A stretch of 64,000 nt of DNA from Pseudomonas sp. JUb42 (GCF_024807945.1 NZ_JANUFD010000010.1:124001-188000); one strand, 5' to 3'. Counted from the first letter of the stretch, positions 33,950 to 43,467 are shown. The notes: generated by a model not told the origin, from the sequence alone. Program-made: numbers and translations.

Positions 33950-33976
33950 TCAAGACTGCCGTCATACGACCGATAC
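33950..33976 (+). promoter_or_regulatory. Probable FliA (sigma-28) promoter of the chemoreceptor gene
   Basis: TCAA, 15 bases, ACCGATAC resembles the Pseudomonas FliA pattern TCAAG/TAAA-N15-GCCGATAA (three of four and six of eight). It lies 67 bases before the ATG at 34044. FliA control of chemoreceptors is common. Confidence 0.55.
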
Positions 33977-34043
33977 TTATTAAAATTTTCTTCATCTTTG
34001 TTCTCCCGCTCGCATGGAATGCGCCTCACCCTCTGGAAAACCT

Positions 34044-35669
34044 ATGTCCCTCAGATCCATGAACATCGCCCCCCGCGCATTCCTGGGCTTCTCCCTGATC
34101 GGCGCACTCATGCTGATCCTCGGTATCTTCGCCCTGTCGCAGATGAGCAAAATCCGCGACGCCGGTGATCAGGTCGCGAAAAACAGCGTGCCAAGCATCC
34201 AGAACCTGGACGCACTCACCGTGACCGGCATCCGCTTGCGCGTACTGTCCTATCGCCTGCTGACCAACCGTGATGCGGCGGTGCAGGACAACACCATCGG
34301 CCTGTTCGCCACCCGTAACAAGCAGATCAGTGACGCCCAGGCGGTGTATGAAAAACTCATCGCCTCGCCTGAAGAACAGGCAGCCTACGCCGACTATGTG
34401 CGGCTGTTGGGTGAATACCGGCAGATCGAGGCGCGCCTGATCAGCCTGAGCCGTGCTGGGAATGTTGATGAAATGACCAAGCTGCTCAATGGCGAGTCGG
34501 CAAGCAACTCTGACCAGATGAATACGGTGCTGGCCAGGCTGAACGAGATCAACGGCAAACAGTTAAAGACCACCAATGACAATGCCGCCGACCAGTATTC
34601 TTCGGCATTCAACCTGGTGGTGGGTTTGCTGATCATTGCCACGGTGCTGACCATGCTGTTCGCCTGGCTGCTGACCAACAGCATCACCCGGCCGATTGCC
34701 TCGGCCCTCGAAGCGGCCGAGACCATTGCCGAGGGCAACCTGACCCGTCCGATCAAGGTCGATGGCCGTGATGAAGCCGGTCGCCTGTTGCTGGCGATGG
34801 AGAAGATGCAGGAGAAACTGCGCGATACCTTGATGCGCATTTCCGGCTCGGCGACGCAGCTGGCGTCGGCAGCCGAAGAGCTCAATGCGGTCACCGAAGA
34901 GGGTGCACGCGGCATGGCTCGACAGAACGACGAAATCGAACAGGCGGCCACCGCCGTCAACGAAATGACCAGTGCCGTGGAAGAAGTGGCGCGCAATGCC
35001 GTAAGCACCTCCGAAGCCTCGAAGCACGCCACCACCTCGGCAGGCGACGGCCGTGATCTGGTTCAGGAAACCGTCACCGCCATCGAACGCATGAGCGCGG
35101 ATGTGCAGAGCACGGCCAACCTGGTCGGCAATCTGGCGGACGAATCGCGGGATATCGGCAAGGTGCTGGATGTGATTCGCGGCCTGGCCGATCAGACCAA
35201 CCTGCTCGCGCTCAACGCGGCCATCGAAGCGGCACGCGCCGGTGAAGCCGGTCGCGGTTTCGCCGTTGTGGCTGATGAAGTGCGGGCCCTGGCCCATCGT
35301 ACCCAGCAGTCCACCAGCGAAATCGAACGCATGATCGGCAGCATCCAGGGCGGCACCGAGCAGGCCGTCAACTCGATGCGCAACAGCACCGAACGCGCCG
35401 AGTCGACCCTGAGCATCGCCAAGGGTGCAGGCCTGGCGCTGGACACCATCAACACCGCTATCGTCGAAATCAATGAACGCAACCTGGTCATCGCCAGCGC
35501 CGCCGAAGAGCAGGCGCAAGTCGCCCGCGAAGTGGATCGCAACCTGGTCAACATCCGCGATCTGTCCGTGCAATCGTCCGACGGCGCGTCCCAGACCAGC
35601 GCTGCCAGCAGCGAGCTGACGCGCCTGGCGGTTGACCTCAACGGCATGGTTTCGCGCTTCAGTCTGTAA
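34044..35669 (+). CDS. Methyl-accepting chemotaxis protein (4HB-type sensor)
   Basis: A 541-residue chemoreceptor. It has the first membrane segment (FLGFSLIGALMLILGIFALS) and a periplasmic helical bundle of 4HB type with the conserved NxxDxRxxxYRL-like stretch (TGIRLRVLSYRLLTNRDAA). A second segment (LVVGLLIIATVLTMLFAWLL), HAMP and the signalling tip (DQTNLLALNAAIEAARAGEA) follow. No CheR-tethering pentapeptide. The start at 34044 (MSLRSMNIAPRAFLG) is chosen over 34014. Ligand unknown. The B12 riboswitch and receptor gene follow on the same strand but with their own leader. Confidence 0.92.
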   Translation: MSLRSMNIAPRAFLGFSLIGALMLILGIFALSQMSKIRDAGDQVAKNSVPSIQNLDALTVTGIRLRVLSYRLLTNRDAAVQDNTIGLFATRNKQISDAQAVYEKLIASPEEQAAYADYVRLLGEYRQIEARLISLSRAGNVDEMTKLLNGESASNSDQMNTVLARLNEINGKQLKTTNDNAADQYSSAFNLVVGLLIIATVLTMLFAWLLTNSITRPIASALEAAETIAEGNLTRPIKVDGRDEAGRLLLAMEKMQEKLRDTLMRISGSATQLASAAEELNAVTEEGARGMARQNDEIEQAATAVNEMTSAVEEVARNAVSTSEASKHATTSAGDGRDLVQETVTAIERMSADVQSTANLVGNLADESRDIGKVLDVIRGLADQTNLLALNAAIEAARAGEAGRGFAVVADEVRALAHRTQQSTSEIERMIGSIQGGTEQAVNSMRNSTERAESTLSIAKGAGLALDTINTAIVEINERNLVIASAAEEQAQVAREVDRNLVNIRDLSVQSSDGASQTSAASSELTRLAVDLNGMVSRFSL

Positions 35670-35716
35670 GCGGCATCGATTGACGCCATCTGCCAACGAT
35701 GGTCAGATGCGCGCCA

Positions 35717-35897
35717 GTTTCAGGTGTCCCCTGCCGCCGAGCATGGGATTAAACGGGAAGCCGGTGAGTCACTTGCGTGACAAGTCCGGCGCTGCCCCCG
35801 CAACGGTAAGCGAGCGAAGCATTCAATTACGTCACTGTGCCAAGGCATGGGAAGGCGAATGCTTCATGACCCTCGCGAGCCCGGAGACCGGCCTGCA
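35717..35897 (+). ncRNA. Cobalamin riboswitch
   Basis: The leader shows the ordered B12-element blocks: CAGGTG, GGGAAGCCGGTG, CGCTGCCCCCGCAACGGTAA, TCACTGTG, GGGAAGGCG, and the closing GAGCCCGGAGACCGGCCTGC. This is a textbook AdoCbl-type aptamer. A GC-rich hairpin (CGCAGGC with GCCTGCG) lies between it and the ATG at 36024 and may be the expression platform. High cobalamin should lower expression of the receptor gene. Confidence 0.95.
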
Positions 35898-36023
35898 AAC
35901 TCGTTTGGCAACCCCGCGGTGGGCGGGCGCAGGCCGGTTTTCGCGGGCGTTTGCGCCTGCGTTTCCTCTGCTCGTGCGTTATTCCCCCGGGATTCATCTT
36001 TCCTCTGACGTAGTTGGAATAGC

Positions 36024-38141
36024 ATGTCCCGCAATTCTCTTGTGCAACTCTCGCTGATCCCCTGCCTGACCCTCAGTGCCTCAACTCTGGCCGCCGACAT
36101 GACCCTGCCCGCCACGGCCATCAGCGAGGTCATCGCCAGTGATGCGACGCATCTGGACAGCCCACGCCCGGCCGGCTCGCGACTGAACCTCACGGCCCTG
36201 GAAAATCCCTCCAGTGTCAGCAGCATCAGCAGCGAGGAAATCCTCGGGCGCAACAACCTGACGGTGCAGGATGCGGTCACCCGCTCCCCCGGCATTACCA
36301 GCATCGCTGCGCCCGGCAACGGCAACACCGCGCTGTCCGCCCGGGGCTTCACCGGGCACACCTCGGTGATGACCCTGTTCGACGGGTCGCGCCTGTATAC
36401 CGGCATGGGCACGCAGACCTTCCCCACCGATCCGTGGATGGTCGAGCGCATCGACGTAATTCGCGGCCCGGCCTCGGTACTGTATGGCGAAGGCGCGACC
36501 GGTGCGGTGATCAATGTGGTGCCGAAGAAACCTTTCGAAGGTGAGATCCGCAACCACCTGCGCCTGGGTTACGGCTCCGACGACCGCCAGCAACTGGGCC
36601 TGGACAGCGGCGGCTCGCTGACCGACACCCTGAGCTATCGCCTGAGCCTCAACCAGCAGCAGAGCAATGGCTGGGTTGATCGCGGCGAGTCGAAAGACCT
36701 CGGCCTCAGCGCCGCCGTGCGCTGGCAGGCCAATGACGATCTGAGCTTCACCTTCTCCCACGATCAGGGCCAAAGCCAGCCGACCAGCTACTACGGCACC
36801 CCCCTGATTGACGGCCACTACCGCGACAGCCTGCACGACAAGAACTACAACCTCCACAACGCCGTGCAGCGCTACGACGACCAATGGACCCGGCTCAATA
36901 CCGACTGGAACATCAGCGATTCGGTCAGCGCCAGCAACCAGCTCTACTACATCAAGGCCCGCCGCTACTGGCGCAACGCCGAGACCTACAGCTGGAGCAA
37001 CAGCCAGCAACAACTGCTGCGCAGCGACTACCTGGCGATCAAGCACAACGAAGAGCAGATCGGCGACCGTCAGACCTTCACCTTCAATCACCAGGTATTG
37101 GGCCTCGACAGCCGCACCGTGGTCGGCGCCGAGTACAACAGGATCCGCTTCCACCTCAATAACAACTCGCCATACAACGATATCGGCGGCGACTACATTG
37201 ACCCGTGGAACCCGACTCCCGGCTACTTCGACAGTCAGTCGGCCTATCGCGGCCTGAGCGACAGCACGACCCGCACCTTCGCCCTGTTCGCGGAGAACCG
37301 TCTGCAACTGTCCGAGCGCTGGTCCCTGGTCACCGGCGTGCGCCGCGACCATAACCATATCGAGCGCGATGATCTGCGCGCCAATACCCGCTCTGATCAA
37401 AGTCTGGATGGCGGCAATTGGCGCGTCGGCCTGGTGTTTGCCGTGACCGGGCAGCTGTCGTTGTACGGCCAGTACAGCACCAGTGAAGATGGCGTCAGCA
37501 ACCTGATCACCCTCAATCCGACCCAGCAGCAGATGGACCTGACCGAATCGAAACAGACCGAGTTCGGCCTCAAGCAGCAATTCTGGGATGGCCGTGGCGA
37601 ATGGACCCTGGCGGCCTATCACATCGTCAAGAAAAAGCTGCTGACCACCGACCCGGTCACGCGCCTGGCAGAGCAGGTCGGCCAGCAATCTTCCGACGGT
37701 CTGGAAGCGTCGCTGGAACTGGCCCTCGCCCATGACTGGCAACTGTCCGCCAACGCCTCGGTGGTGCGCGCCGAGTACGACAGTTTCAACGAAAGCGTCA
37801 ATGGCCAAACGGTCTCGCGCAAAGGCAATCGCCCGACGGATGTGCCACGGCGCACCGCCAACCTGTGGCTGAGCAATGCCATTACCGAAAAGGTCGAAGC
37901 TGGCATGGGTCTGCGCTACGTCGACGCCCGCTACGCCAACACCGCCAACACCACTCAAGTGCCCGGCTACACCGTGCTCGACGCCAACCTCGGCTGGCAG
38001 GCCATCGACGACCTGCGCCTGGGCCTGCAACTGAACAACCTGCTCGACCGCCGCTACGTGGTCACCCAGCAGAACAACGGCGATCAATGGTTGATGGGGC
38101 AACCACGGTCGTTTTTCGTGACGGCGGATTACAGTTTCTGA
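36024..38141 (+). CDS. TonB-dependent receptor under cobalamin riboswitch control
   Basis: A 705-residue outer-membrane receptor with signal peptide (SLIPCLTLSASTLAA), plug (SSVSSISSEEILGRNNLTVQ, then RIDVIRGPASVLYGEGATGA) and a barrel ending FFVTADYSF. Sequence style (SARGFTGHTSVMTLFDGSRL, NVVPKKPFEGE) is that of ferric-siderophore receptors rather than of BtuB, which is about 100 residues shorter. Yet its leader is a cobalamin riboswitch. It may import a corrinoid, or a cobalt complex; the substrate is inferred from regulation only. No cobalamin synthesis genes are nearby. Confidence 0.85.
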   Translation: MSRNSLVQLSLIPCLTLSASTLAADMTLPATAISEVIASDATHLDSPRPAGSRLNLTALENPSSVSSISSEEILGRNNLTVQDAVTRSPGITSIAAPGNGNTALSARGFTGHTSVMTLFDGSRLYTGMGTQTFPTDPWMVERIDVIRGPASVLYGEGATGAVINVVPKKPFEGEIRNHLRLGYGSDDRQQLGLDSGGSLTDTLSYRLSLNQQQSNGWVDRGESKDLGLSAAVRWQANDDLSFTFSHDQGQSQPTSYYGTPLIDGHYRDSLHDKNYNLHNAVQRYDDQWTRLNTDWNISDSVSASNQLYYIKARRYWRNAETYSWSNSQQQLLRSDYLAIKHNEEQIGDRQTFTFNHQVLGLDSRTVVGAEYNRIRFHLNNNSPYNDIGGDYIDPWNPTPGYFDSQSAYRGLSDSTTRTFALFAENRLQLSERWSLVTGVRRDHNHIERDDLRANTRSDQSLDGGNWRVGLVFAVTGQLSLYGQYSTSEDGVSNLITLNPTQQQMDLTESKQTEFGLKQQFWDGRGEWTLAAYHIVKKKLLTTDPVTRLAEQVGQQSSDGLEASLELALAHDWQLSANASVVRAEYDSFNESVNGQTVSRKGNRPTDVPRRTANLWLSNAITEKVEAGMGLRYVDARYANTANTTQVPGYTVLDANLGWQAIDDLRLGLQLNNLLDRRYVVTQQNNGDQWLMGQPRSFFVTADYSF

Positions 38142-38350
38142 CGGCAAAGAGCCTGTTGAATGGGAACACGCGCCCTCGGCGAAACAATCACCGAGGGCGT
38201 TCTCAGCATGAACATTCAGGCAGCCTGGGCTATATGAAACGCCACAAGTGAGCCACCCTCGCACAGTTCAATGGTTCTTATAGCAGCCCTCCTCGCACAA
38301 CGGCAAAAGTTACAACTTGTTACAAGTAGAAACGATTCTTAACAAACCGA

Positions 38351-38371
38351 TATTGTTACATTATAACAATA
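38351..38371. promoter_or_regulatory. Probable Zur box
   Basis: TATTGTTA-CATTA-TAACAATA is a perfect 8-bp-arm palindrome. Its core TGTTACATTATAACA differs from the proteobacterial Zur consensus TGTTATANTATAACA at one defined position. It ends 21 bases before the receptor start, where a repressor would block transcription. Confidence 0.7.
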
Positions 38372-38392
38372 CAATTATCGGTAGCTCTCTCG

Positions 38393-40498
38393 ATGTCATC
38401 TCTGCAATTTGGCCGTCTGGCCGCCATCACCCTGGGTATTCTCGCGCAGCCTGCGATGGCCAATGACCCGGTGGAACTGGAAACCATCAACGTCACCTCC
38501 GACTACGATTCCGAATCCGCCAACGGCCCGGTCAAAGGCTACCGGGCCACACGATCGGCCAGTGCAACCAAGACCGACAGCGCCATCAGCGATATCCCGC
38601 AGTCCATCAGCGTCATCCCGCAGAGCGTGCTCAAGGATCTGGGCAGTACCAGCGTCGAGCGCGCGCTGGAATATGCCGGTGGCGTTTCCCGGCAGAACAA
38701 TTTCGGTGGCCTGACCCTCTACGAATACAGCATCCGCGGCTTCACCACGTCAGAGTTCTACAAGGACGGTTTTAGCGCCAACCGTGGCTACCCGAGCACA
38801 CCGGACGTGGCCAATATCGAACGCATTGAAGTGCTCAAGGGCCCTGCGGCCAGCCTGTATGGCCGTGGCGACCCTGGCGGCACGGTGAATATCGTCAGCA
38901 AGAAACCCCAAGAGCAGGCCTTCGCCACGCTACAGACCAGTGCGGGCAGCTGGGACCGTTATCGCACCGCGCTGGATGTGAACGCGCCGCTGGATGACGA
39001 TAAGCGCCTGCTGTCCCGACTCAATGTCGCGGTCGAGGATAATCACAGCTTCCGCGACCACGTCGATGCGCAGCGCCTCTTCGTAGCGCCGTCCTTCAGC
39101 TGGCAGCTCAACCCCGATACGCGCCTGTCGGTGGAAGCCGAAGTCATGCGTCACAGCTCGACCTTCGACCGCGGCATCGTTGCGCCAAACAATCACTGGA
39201 GCGGGGTTTCGCGCTCGACCTTCCTCGGCGAGCCCAACGACGGCAATATCGACAACGACAACAACCTGCTCCAGGTCGCCCTCGAACACGCCCTCGATGA
39301 CAACTGGTCACTGCGCCTGGCCAGCCACTACACCGATGGCAAGCTGTCCGGCTTTGCCTCCGAAAGCCGCCCGCTGGCCGCCGATGGCCATACCGTCCCC
39401 CGCCGCTACCGTGAACGGGACAACAATTGGCACGACAGCATTACCCAACTGGAGCTGCGCGGGCATTTTGACCTCGGCGGCTTGCAGCATGAATTGCTGG
39501 TTGGCAGTGAATACGAGAACTACCGCAAGAACGAGCGCGTCACCACCATCGCTGGCAGCACCTACGCCATCGACCTGTACGACCCGATCTACGGCCAGGC
39601 CAAGCCCAACGGCAAGCGCTCGGGCACCGACTTCTTCGAGCATATCGAAAGCCAGGCTCTCAACCTGCAGGACCAGATTGTCTTCAGCGAGCGTCTGCGC
39701 GGAGTTATCGGCATGCGTTACGAGCATTTCGATCAGCAGGTCGAAGACTTCACCACCGACAAGCGCAGCCGCCAGCGCCAGGACGCCGTGACCCAGCGCG
39801 CCGGGCTGCTCTACCAACTGACGCCGGAACTGGGGGTGTTCGCCAACGTTTCCACCTCGTTCAAGCCCAATACCGGCCTGGATGCCAGCGGCAAGACCTT
39901 CGACCCGGAAGAAGGCCTGGGCTACGAAAGCGGCATCAAGGCCGAGCTGCTGGAGCATCGTCTGAGTGCCACGGTGGCGGCGTTCCATATCGAGAAGAAA
40001 AACGTCCTGGCCCTGGACCCCGCCACCGACAGCAACCGCGCCATGGGCAAGGCCCGCAGCCAGGGCCTGGACATGCAGATAAGCGGGCAGCTCAGCGACG
40101 CCGTGCGGCTGATCGGCGCCTACGCCTATATCGATGCAGAGGTGACCAAGGGCGATGCAACCATCCCGGCCGGCAGCCCCATCCTCGGCGTCGCCAGACA
40201 TAGCGGCAGCCTGTTGAGCGTCTATCAGTTCCAGAACGGCAGCCTGCGCGGTTCGGACCTGGGCGCTGCCCTGACTTATGTCGGCGACCGCTCCGGCGAG
40301 GCTGGCGGCAGCTTCGAGCTACCGGCCTATCACACGGTGGATCTGCTGGCCCACTACAAGGCCAGCGAAAGCGTCACCGTAGGGCTGAACCTGAACAACC
40401 TGTTAGACGCGAAATATTACGAGCGCTCCTACAGCAATTACTGGGTAACACCCGGTGATCCACGCAATTTCACCGTCAGCCTGACCCTTAGCCTCTGA
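38393..40498 (+). CDS. TonB-dependent receptor, probably zinc-regulated
   Basis: A 701-residue receptor with a short signal sequence (LAAITLGILAQPAMA), TonB box region (ETINVTSDY), plug (ISDIPQSISVIPQSVLKDLG, RIEVLKGPAASLYGRGDPGG) and a barrel ending FTVSLTLSL. By sequence it would be called a siderophore receptor. The Zur-like box just upstream suggests it serves zinc acquisition, perhaps through a zincophore. A DUF4198 gene 170 bases downstream, across a REP pair, may be functionally linked. No strong ribosome site is visible at the ATG at 38393. Confidence 0.82.
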   Translation: MSSLQFGRLAAITLGILAQPAMANDPVELETINVTSDYDSESANGPVKGYRATRSASATKTDSAISDIPQSISVIPQSVLKDLGSTSVERALEYAGGVSRQNNFGGLTLYEYSIRGFTTSEFYKDGFSANRGYPSTPDVANIERIEVLKGPAASLYGRGDPGGTVNIVSKKPQEQAFATLQTSAGSWDRYRTALDVNAPLDDDKRLLSRLNVAVEDNHSFRDHVDAQRLFVAPSFSWQLNPDTRLSVEAEVMRHSSTFDRGIVAPNNHWSGVSRSTFLGEPNDGNIDNDNNLLQVALEHALDDNWSLRLASHYTDGKLSGFASESRPLAADGHTVPRRYRERDNNWHDSITQLELRGHFDLGGLQHELLVGSEYENYRKNERVTTIAGSTYAIDLYDPIYGQAKPNGKRSGTDFFEHIESQALNLQDQIVFSERLRGVIGMRYEHFDQQVEDFTTDKRSRQRQDAVTQRAGLLYQLTPELGVFANVSTSFKPNTGLDASGKTFDPEEGLGYESGIKAELLEHRLSATVAAFHIEKKNVLALDPATDSNRAMGKARSQGLDMQISGQLSDAVRLIGAYAYIDAEVTKGDATIPAGSPILGVARHSGSLLSVYQFQNGSLRGSDLGAALTYVGDRSGEAGGSFELPAYHTVDLLAHYKASESVTVGLNLNNLLDAKYYERSYSNYWVTPGDPRNFTVSLTLSL

Positions 40499-40512
40499 AT
40501 TGGAACGAGCCC

Positions 40513-40600
40513 CTGTAGGAGCGAGGCTTGCCCGCGAAGGCCGGACGCGGTGTGCCTGACATCCCGCGTCGCCTGATTCCCGGGCAAGCCTCGCGCCAAA
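40513..40600. repeat. Paired REP element, GGCTTGCCCGCGAA family
   Basis: TGTAGGAGCGAGGCTTGCCC and the inverted CGGGCAAGCCTCGCGCC flank about 40 bases between the receptor and DUF4198 genes. Confidence 0.82.
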
Positions 40601-40664
40601 GGATCGCCGCCGAGGCGACTCATATGACGTACCTGTTCTCTCTGCGAATCAACCAAGGACCACC

Positions 40665-41393
40665 ATGAAAAACCTTACCGCCACCCTGCTCGCCACCAGC
40701 CTGCTCAGTCTGACGATAAGCAGCGCCAGCGCCCACGGCCTGTGGACTGAACAACGCCGTGGCAATGTCGAAGTGATCTATGGCGAAGGTGCCGCCGACG
40801 ATGCCTACAGGCCGGAGAAAGTCAGCCGCGCCTGGGCCTATGACATGGCCGGGGAAATGATCCCGGTCACCGTCGAGCGCCTGACTGATCACGCCCGTCT
40901 GGTGCCGCTCTCGCCGCCTGCGTTGATGGCTGTAGCGCTGGACAACGGCATGTGGTCCCAGACCGCCGACAAGAAATGGACCAATCTTGGCCGCAGCAAA
41001 GTGCCCGGCGCCGTGACCGCGATCCAGACCTACAAATACAGCCTGGCCCTCTATGAGCCCGGCGCCAGATTACCCGCACTGGATGGCCTGAAAATGGTCA
41101 TCGTACCCCTGGCCGATCCTCTGCGCGTCGGCGTCGGCAAGGCCCTGCCGGTCAAGGTGCTGGTGGATGGCAAACCGGCTGCGGACATCAAGCTGTACGG
41201 CGACTTCCGCGCCAATCCGGACCATGTCAGCGCCCAGACCAACGCCGAAGGTCGCGCCGAAATCATCGTCGGCAACGAAGGCTTGAACGTCATCGCCGCC
41301 CAGACCGTGCTGCCGGTCAGCGGCAACCCGGATATCAGCGAACGCGGGCTGTTCACCTCCCTGACCTTCGTCGGTGCCGAGCACAAACACTGA
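40665..41393 (+). CDS. DUF4198 domain periplasmic protein
   Basis: A 242-residue exported protein (signal MKNLTATLLATSLLSLTISS ending ASA) of the DUF4198 family, which often accompanies TonB-dependent metal receptors and includes NikM/CbiK-like proteins. It starts the mature part AHGLWTEQRRGN, with a histidine close to the new N-terminus as in metal-binding relatives. It then has beta-rich Ig-like segments (ALPVKVLVDGKPAADIKLYG) and ends EHKH. The presumed role is periplasmic metal handling with the zinc-regulated receptor upstream. An AGGA site precedes the ATG. Confidence 0.78.
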   Translation: MKNLTATLLATSLLSLTISSASAHGLWTEQRRGNVEVIYGEGAADDAYRPEKVSRAWAYDMAGEMIPVTVERLTDHARLVPLSPPALMAVALDNGMWSQTADKKWTNLGRSKVPGAVTAIQTYKYSLALYEPGARLPALDGLKMVIVPLADPLRVGVGKALPVKVLVDGKPAADIKLYGDFRANPDHVSAQTNAEGRAEIIVGNEGLNVIAAQTVLPVSGNPDISERGLFTSLTFVGAEHKH

Positions 41394-41405
41394 TCGACAC
41401 GGACA

Positions 41406-42635
41406 CTAACTGGAAGACGGCACGCCCGCAGTTTCGACGTGCCGTGCTTCACCGGGCAACGTCAGCGTCAGCGCGACAAGCATCACCGCCACCACACCAA
41501 TCACCCCATAGACCCCGGCAAAGCTGCCACTGTGGCTGGCCAGCAGGCCAGCGCCATAGTTGCCGAGCATGCCGCCCGTGCCCTGCATCACATTGGCGAT
41601 GGCGAAAATGGCCACAGCCATGGAAGCTGAACTGGCCAGCTTGGACACATAAGCCGGAATCAGGCCGAAGATCGGATAGAACGCCAGCGAGAACAACACC
41701 CCCGCCACCAATGGCCAGTAACCCGTTGGCTGGAACACGAAGATCAGCGCCGCCAGCAGCACACTGAGGAAGACCAGCACCATGGTCGTACGCAGGCCGA
41801 TGCGATCCGAAAGCATGCCCACCGCCAGCCCGGAGAACATGCCGACAAAGCCTATGGCCGCCCAGATTTGAGCGGTGTAGGACACGTCGAAGCCCAGCTC
41901 GCTGCGCAGGTAGGACGACAGGTAGTTCTGAAACGCAAAGGTGGAAAAACCCATAAGAAAATTCATGGCCCAGACAATCAGCACCCAGGGCTTGATCCAC
42001 GCCAGTGAACCGGAGCGCTTGAGGGATGCCGGGGCAACGGCCGCAGGTGCAGGCTCAGTCACCGCCTTGCTGAACAACCCGCTGCGTTTGAACGTCCACA
42101 GCACCATGATGCTCATGATCACCGTCAGCAGACCGACCCACCACCAGACCATCCGCCATTCGCCCTGGGGTGCATAAACAGGCACCAGCAGGCTGTTGAC
42201 GAACACGCCATAACTGGTGCCGCTGGAAACCAGGCCCATGGCCATGCCTCGATAGCGCCAGCTCACCACCTTCGAGACCACATCGACCATGGGCACGAAG
42301 ATGGTCGCCGCGCTGGCCGCCAACAAAGTCAGCAGTGCCCCGATCAGCAGGATATTGTCAGTCAGTGGAATCAACATCAGCGCAACGGCGCAGACCACTC
42401 CCGAGACAAAGATCACTCGACCGCCGCCAATTCGCGGCGTCAGCCATGCCGCCAGCAACGCCGCGGCCAGATAGCCGCACTGCCCCGACGCCGTAATCGC
42501 ACCGACCCAGGACAGGTCAAAGCCCAGGCTGGCGCGCATGTCCGGGACCAGTTGGGCAAACAGGTAGATACCAAAACCAAAGGTGGCACCGACCAGCCCC
42601 GTCAACAACACCACGATTGCAGCATTCATGCGCAT
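41406..42635 (-). CDS. MFS transporter (TetR-linked)
   Basis: A 409-residue major facilitator with 12 predicted segments (LTGLVGATFGFGIYLFAQL; WVGAITASGQCGYLAAALLA; VVSWRYRGMAMGLVSSGTSY). The pattern suits a general drug or metabolite carrier; substrate unknown. The ATG at 42635 has AGTAGG at good spacing, while the GTG one codon upstream does not. It lies 27 bases behind the TetR gene on the same strand, giving a regulator-pump operon, and converges on the DUF4198 gene with 12 bases between. Confidence 0.8.
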   Translation of the reverse strand: MRMNAAIVVLLTGLVGATFGFGIYLFAQLVPDMRASLGFDLSWVGAITASGQCGYLAAALLAAWLTPRIGGGRVIFVSGVVCAVALMLIPLTDNILLIGALLTLLAASAATIFVPMVDVVSKVVSWRYRGMAMGLVSSGTSYGVFVNSLLVPVYAPQGEWRMVWWWVGLLTVIMSIMVLWTFKRSGLFSKAVTEPAPAAVAPASLKRSGSLAWIKPWVLIVWAMNFLMGFSTFAFQNYLSSYLRSELGFDVSYTAQIWAAIGFVGMFSGLAVGMLSDRIGLRTTMVLVFLSVLLAALIFVFQPTGYWPLVAGVLFSLAFYPIFGLIPAYVSKLASSASMAVAIFAIANVMQGTGGMLGNYGAGLLASHSGSFAGVYGVIGVVAVMLVALTLTLPGEARHVETAGVPSSS

Positions 42636-42662
42636 CACAGCCTACTTTGCAGGTATTTGTCT

Positions 42663-43232
42663 TTAGCGGGAAGCGCTGTGGATCAGCTCACTGGCCAACT
42701 GCCGGGCCACGTCGAAAACGCCGTCATCGTTTTCCAGTGCGCCGGTCAGAAAGGCGCCTTCGAGCAGCAGGAACAGGCGCTGAGCAACGAGTTGGGGATC
42801 GTTCAGCCCTGCCGCCGTAGCCAGGTTCAACAAATGCGCCCTGACACTCTGTTTGTGGCGGGCCACGGCCTGGCGCACCGGATGATCGCGCTCGGGAAAC
42901 TCGGCGGCGCAATTGACATAGGCACAGCCCCGGGCATTGCCCTTGAGGAGCCACTCGCGGTACAGATCGAACAGGCCCAGCAGTTTTTCCGCAGGCCCGG
43001 CAATGTTATCGAGGCTGACATCCACCGCCGCGTTCCAGGCTTCGTTGCGTTGATCGAGATAGACGACGATCAGCTCGTCCTTGGAAGCGAAGTGCGCATA
43101 GAGCGTCATTTTCGACACCCCGGCGTGCTCGGCGACGGCGGCAATGCCGGTGGCATGAATACCGTCGCGCAGAAACAGCTCGGCAGCGGCATTGACCAGG
43201 CGTTGGTTGTTATCGGCAGATTTGCTGTTCAT
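42663..43232 (-). CDS. TetR family transcriptional regulator
   Basis: A 189-residue repressor. The N-terminal helix-turn-helix is typical (RLVNAAAELFLRDGIHATGI, then VAEHAGVSKMTLYAHFASKD). The C-terminal ligand domain carries the AcrR-like pattern GNARGCAYVNCAAEFPERDH. It is the first gene of the tetR-MFS pair and probably represses it. A candidate operator with a central ACCGGT palindrome lies 25-45 bases upstream (about 43258-43275). AGAGGTGAA is a clear ribosome site. Confidence 0.9.
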   Translation of the reverse strand: MNSKSADNNQRLVNAAAELFLRDGIHATGIAAVAEHAGVSKMTLYAHFASKDELIVVYLDQRNEAWNAAVDVSLDNIAGPAEKLLGLFDLYREWLLKGNARGCAYVNCAAEFPERDHPVRQAVARHKQSVRAHLLNLATAAGLNDPQLVAQRLFLLLEGAFLTGALENDDGVFDVARQLASELIHSASR

Positions 43233-43467
43233 TCGGCTTCACCTCTGGGCAGAGCTATACTGACCGGTAAACCTAATAACAGCATAAAAACGCCCTCTGT
43301 GCACCTCCTGCGACATTCTTCCGATGAGCGTCATTTTCGAACGCGGTCCCGTCGGAGCGCTTCCCACAGGATCACCACCCACTTCTCCTCATGCGCGGCG
43401 AAGAATGTGAAAATTTTGTAATTTATCGATAACAATTCCCAATTACTTCCTGATAGCATTCGCGCCT

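Noticed and set aside
34014..34043. Upstream ATG for the chemoreceptor (MECASPSGKP)
   Set aside because: It adds a non-conserved decapeptide; the ATG at 34044 starts directly at the usual N-terminus before the first membrane segment.
36081..38264. Long open frames on the opposite strand of the receptor and chemoreceptor genes
   Set aside because: They mirror GC-rich codon use of strong genes on the other strand, have no domains and no ribosome sites.
43256..43275. Firm TetR operator before the TetR gene
   Set aside because: The ACCGGT core is palindromic but the outer arms do not pair well, so it is only mentioned as a candidate.
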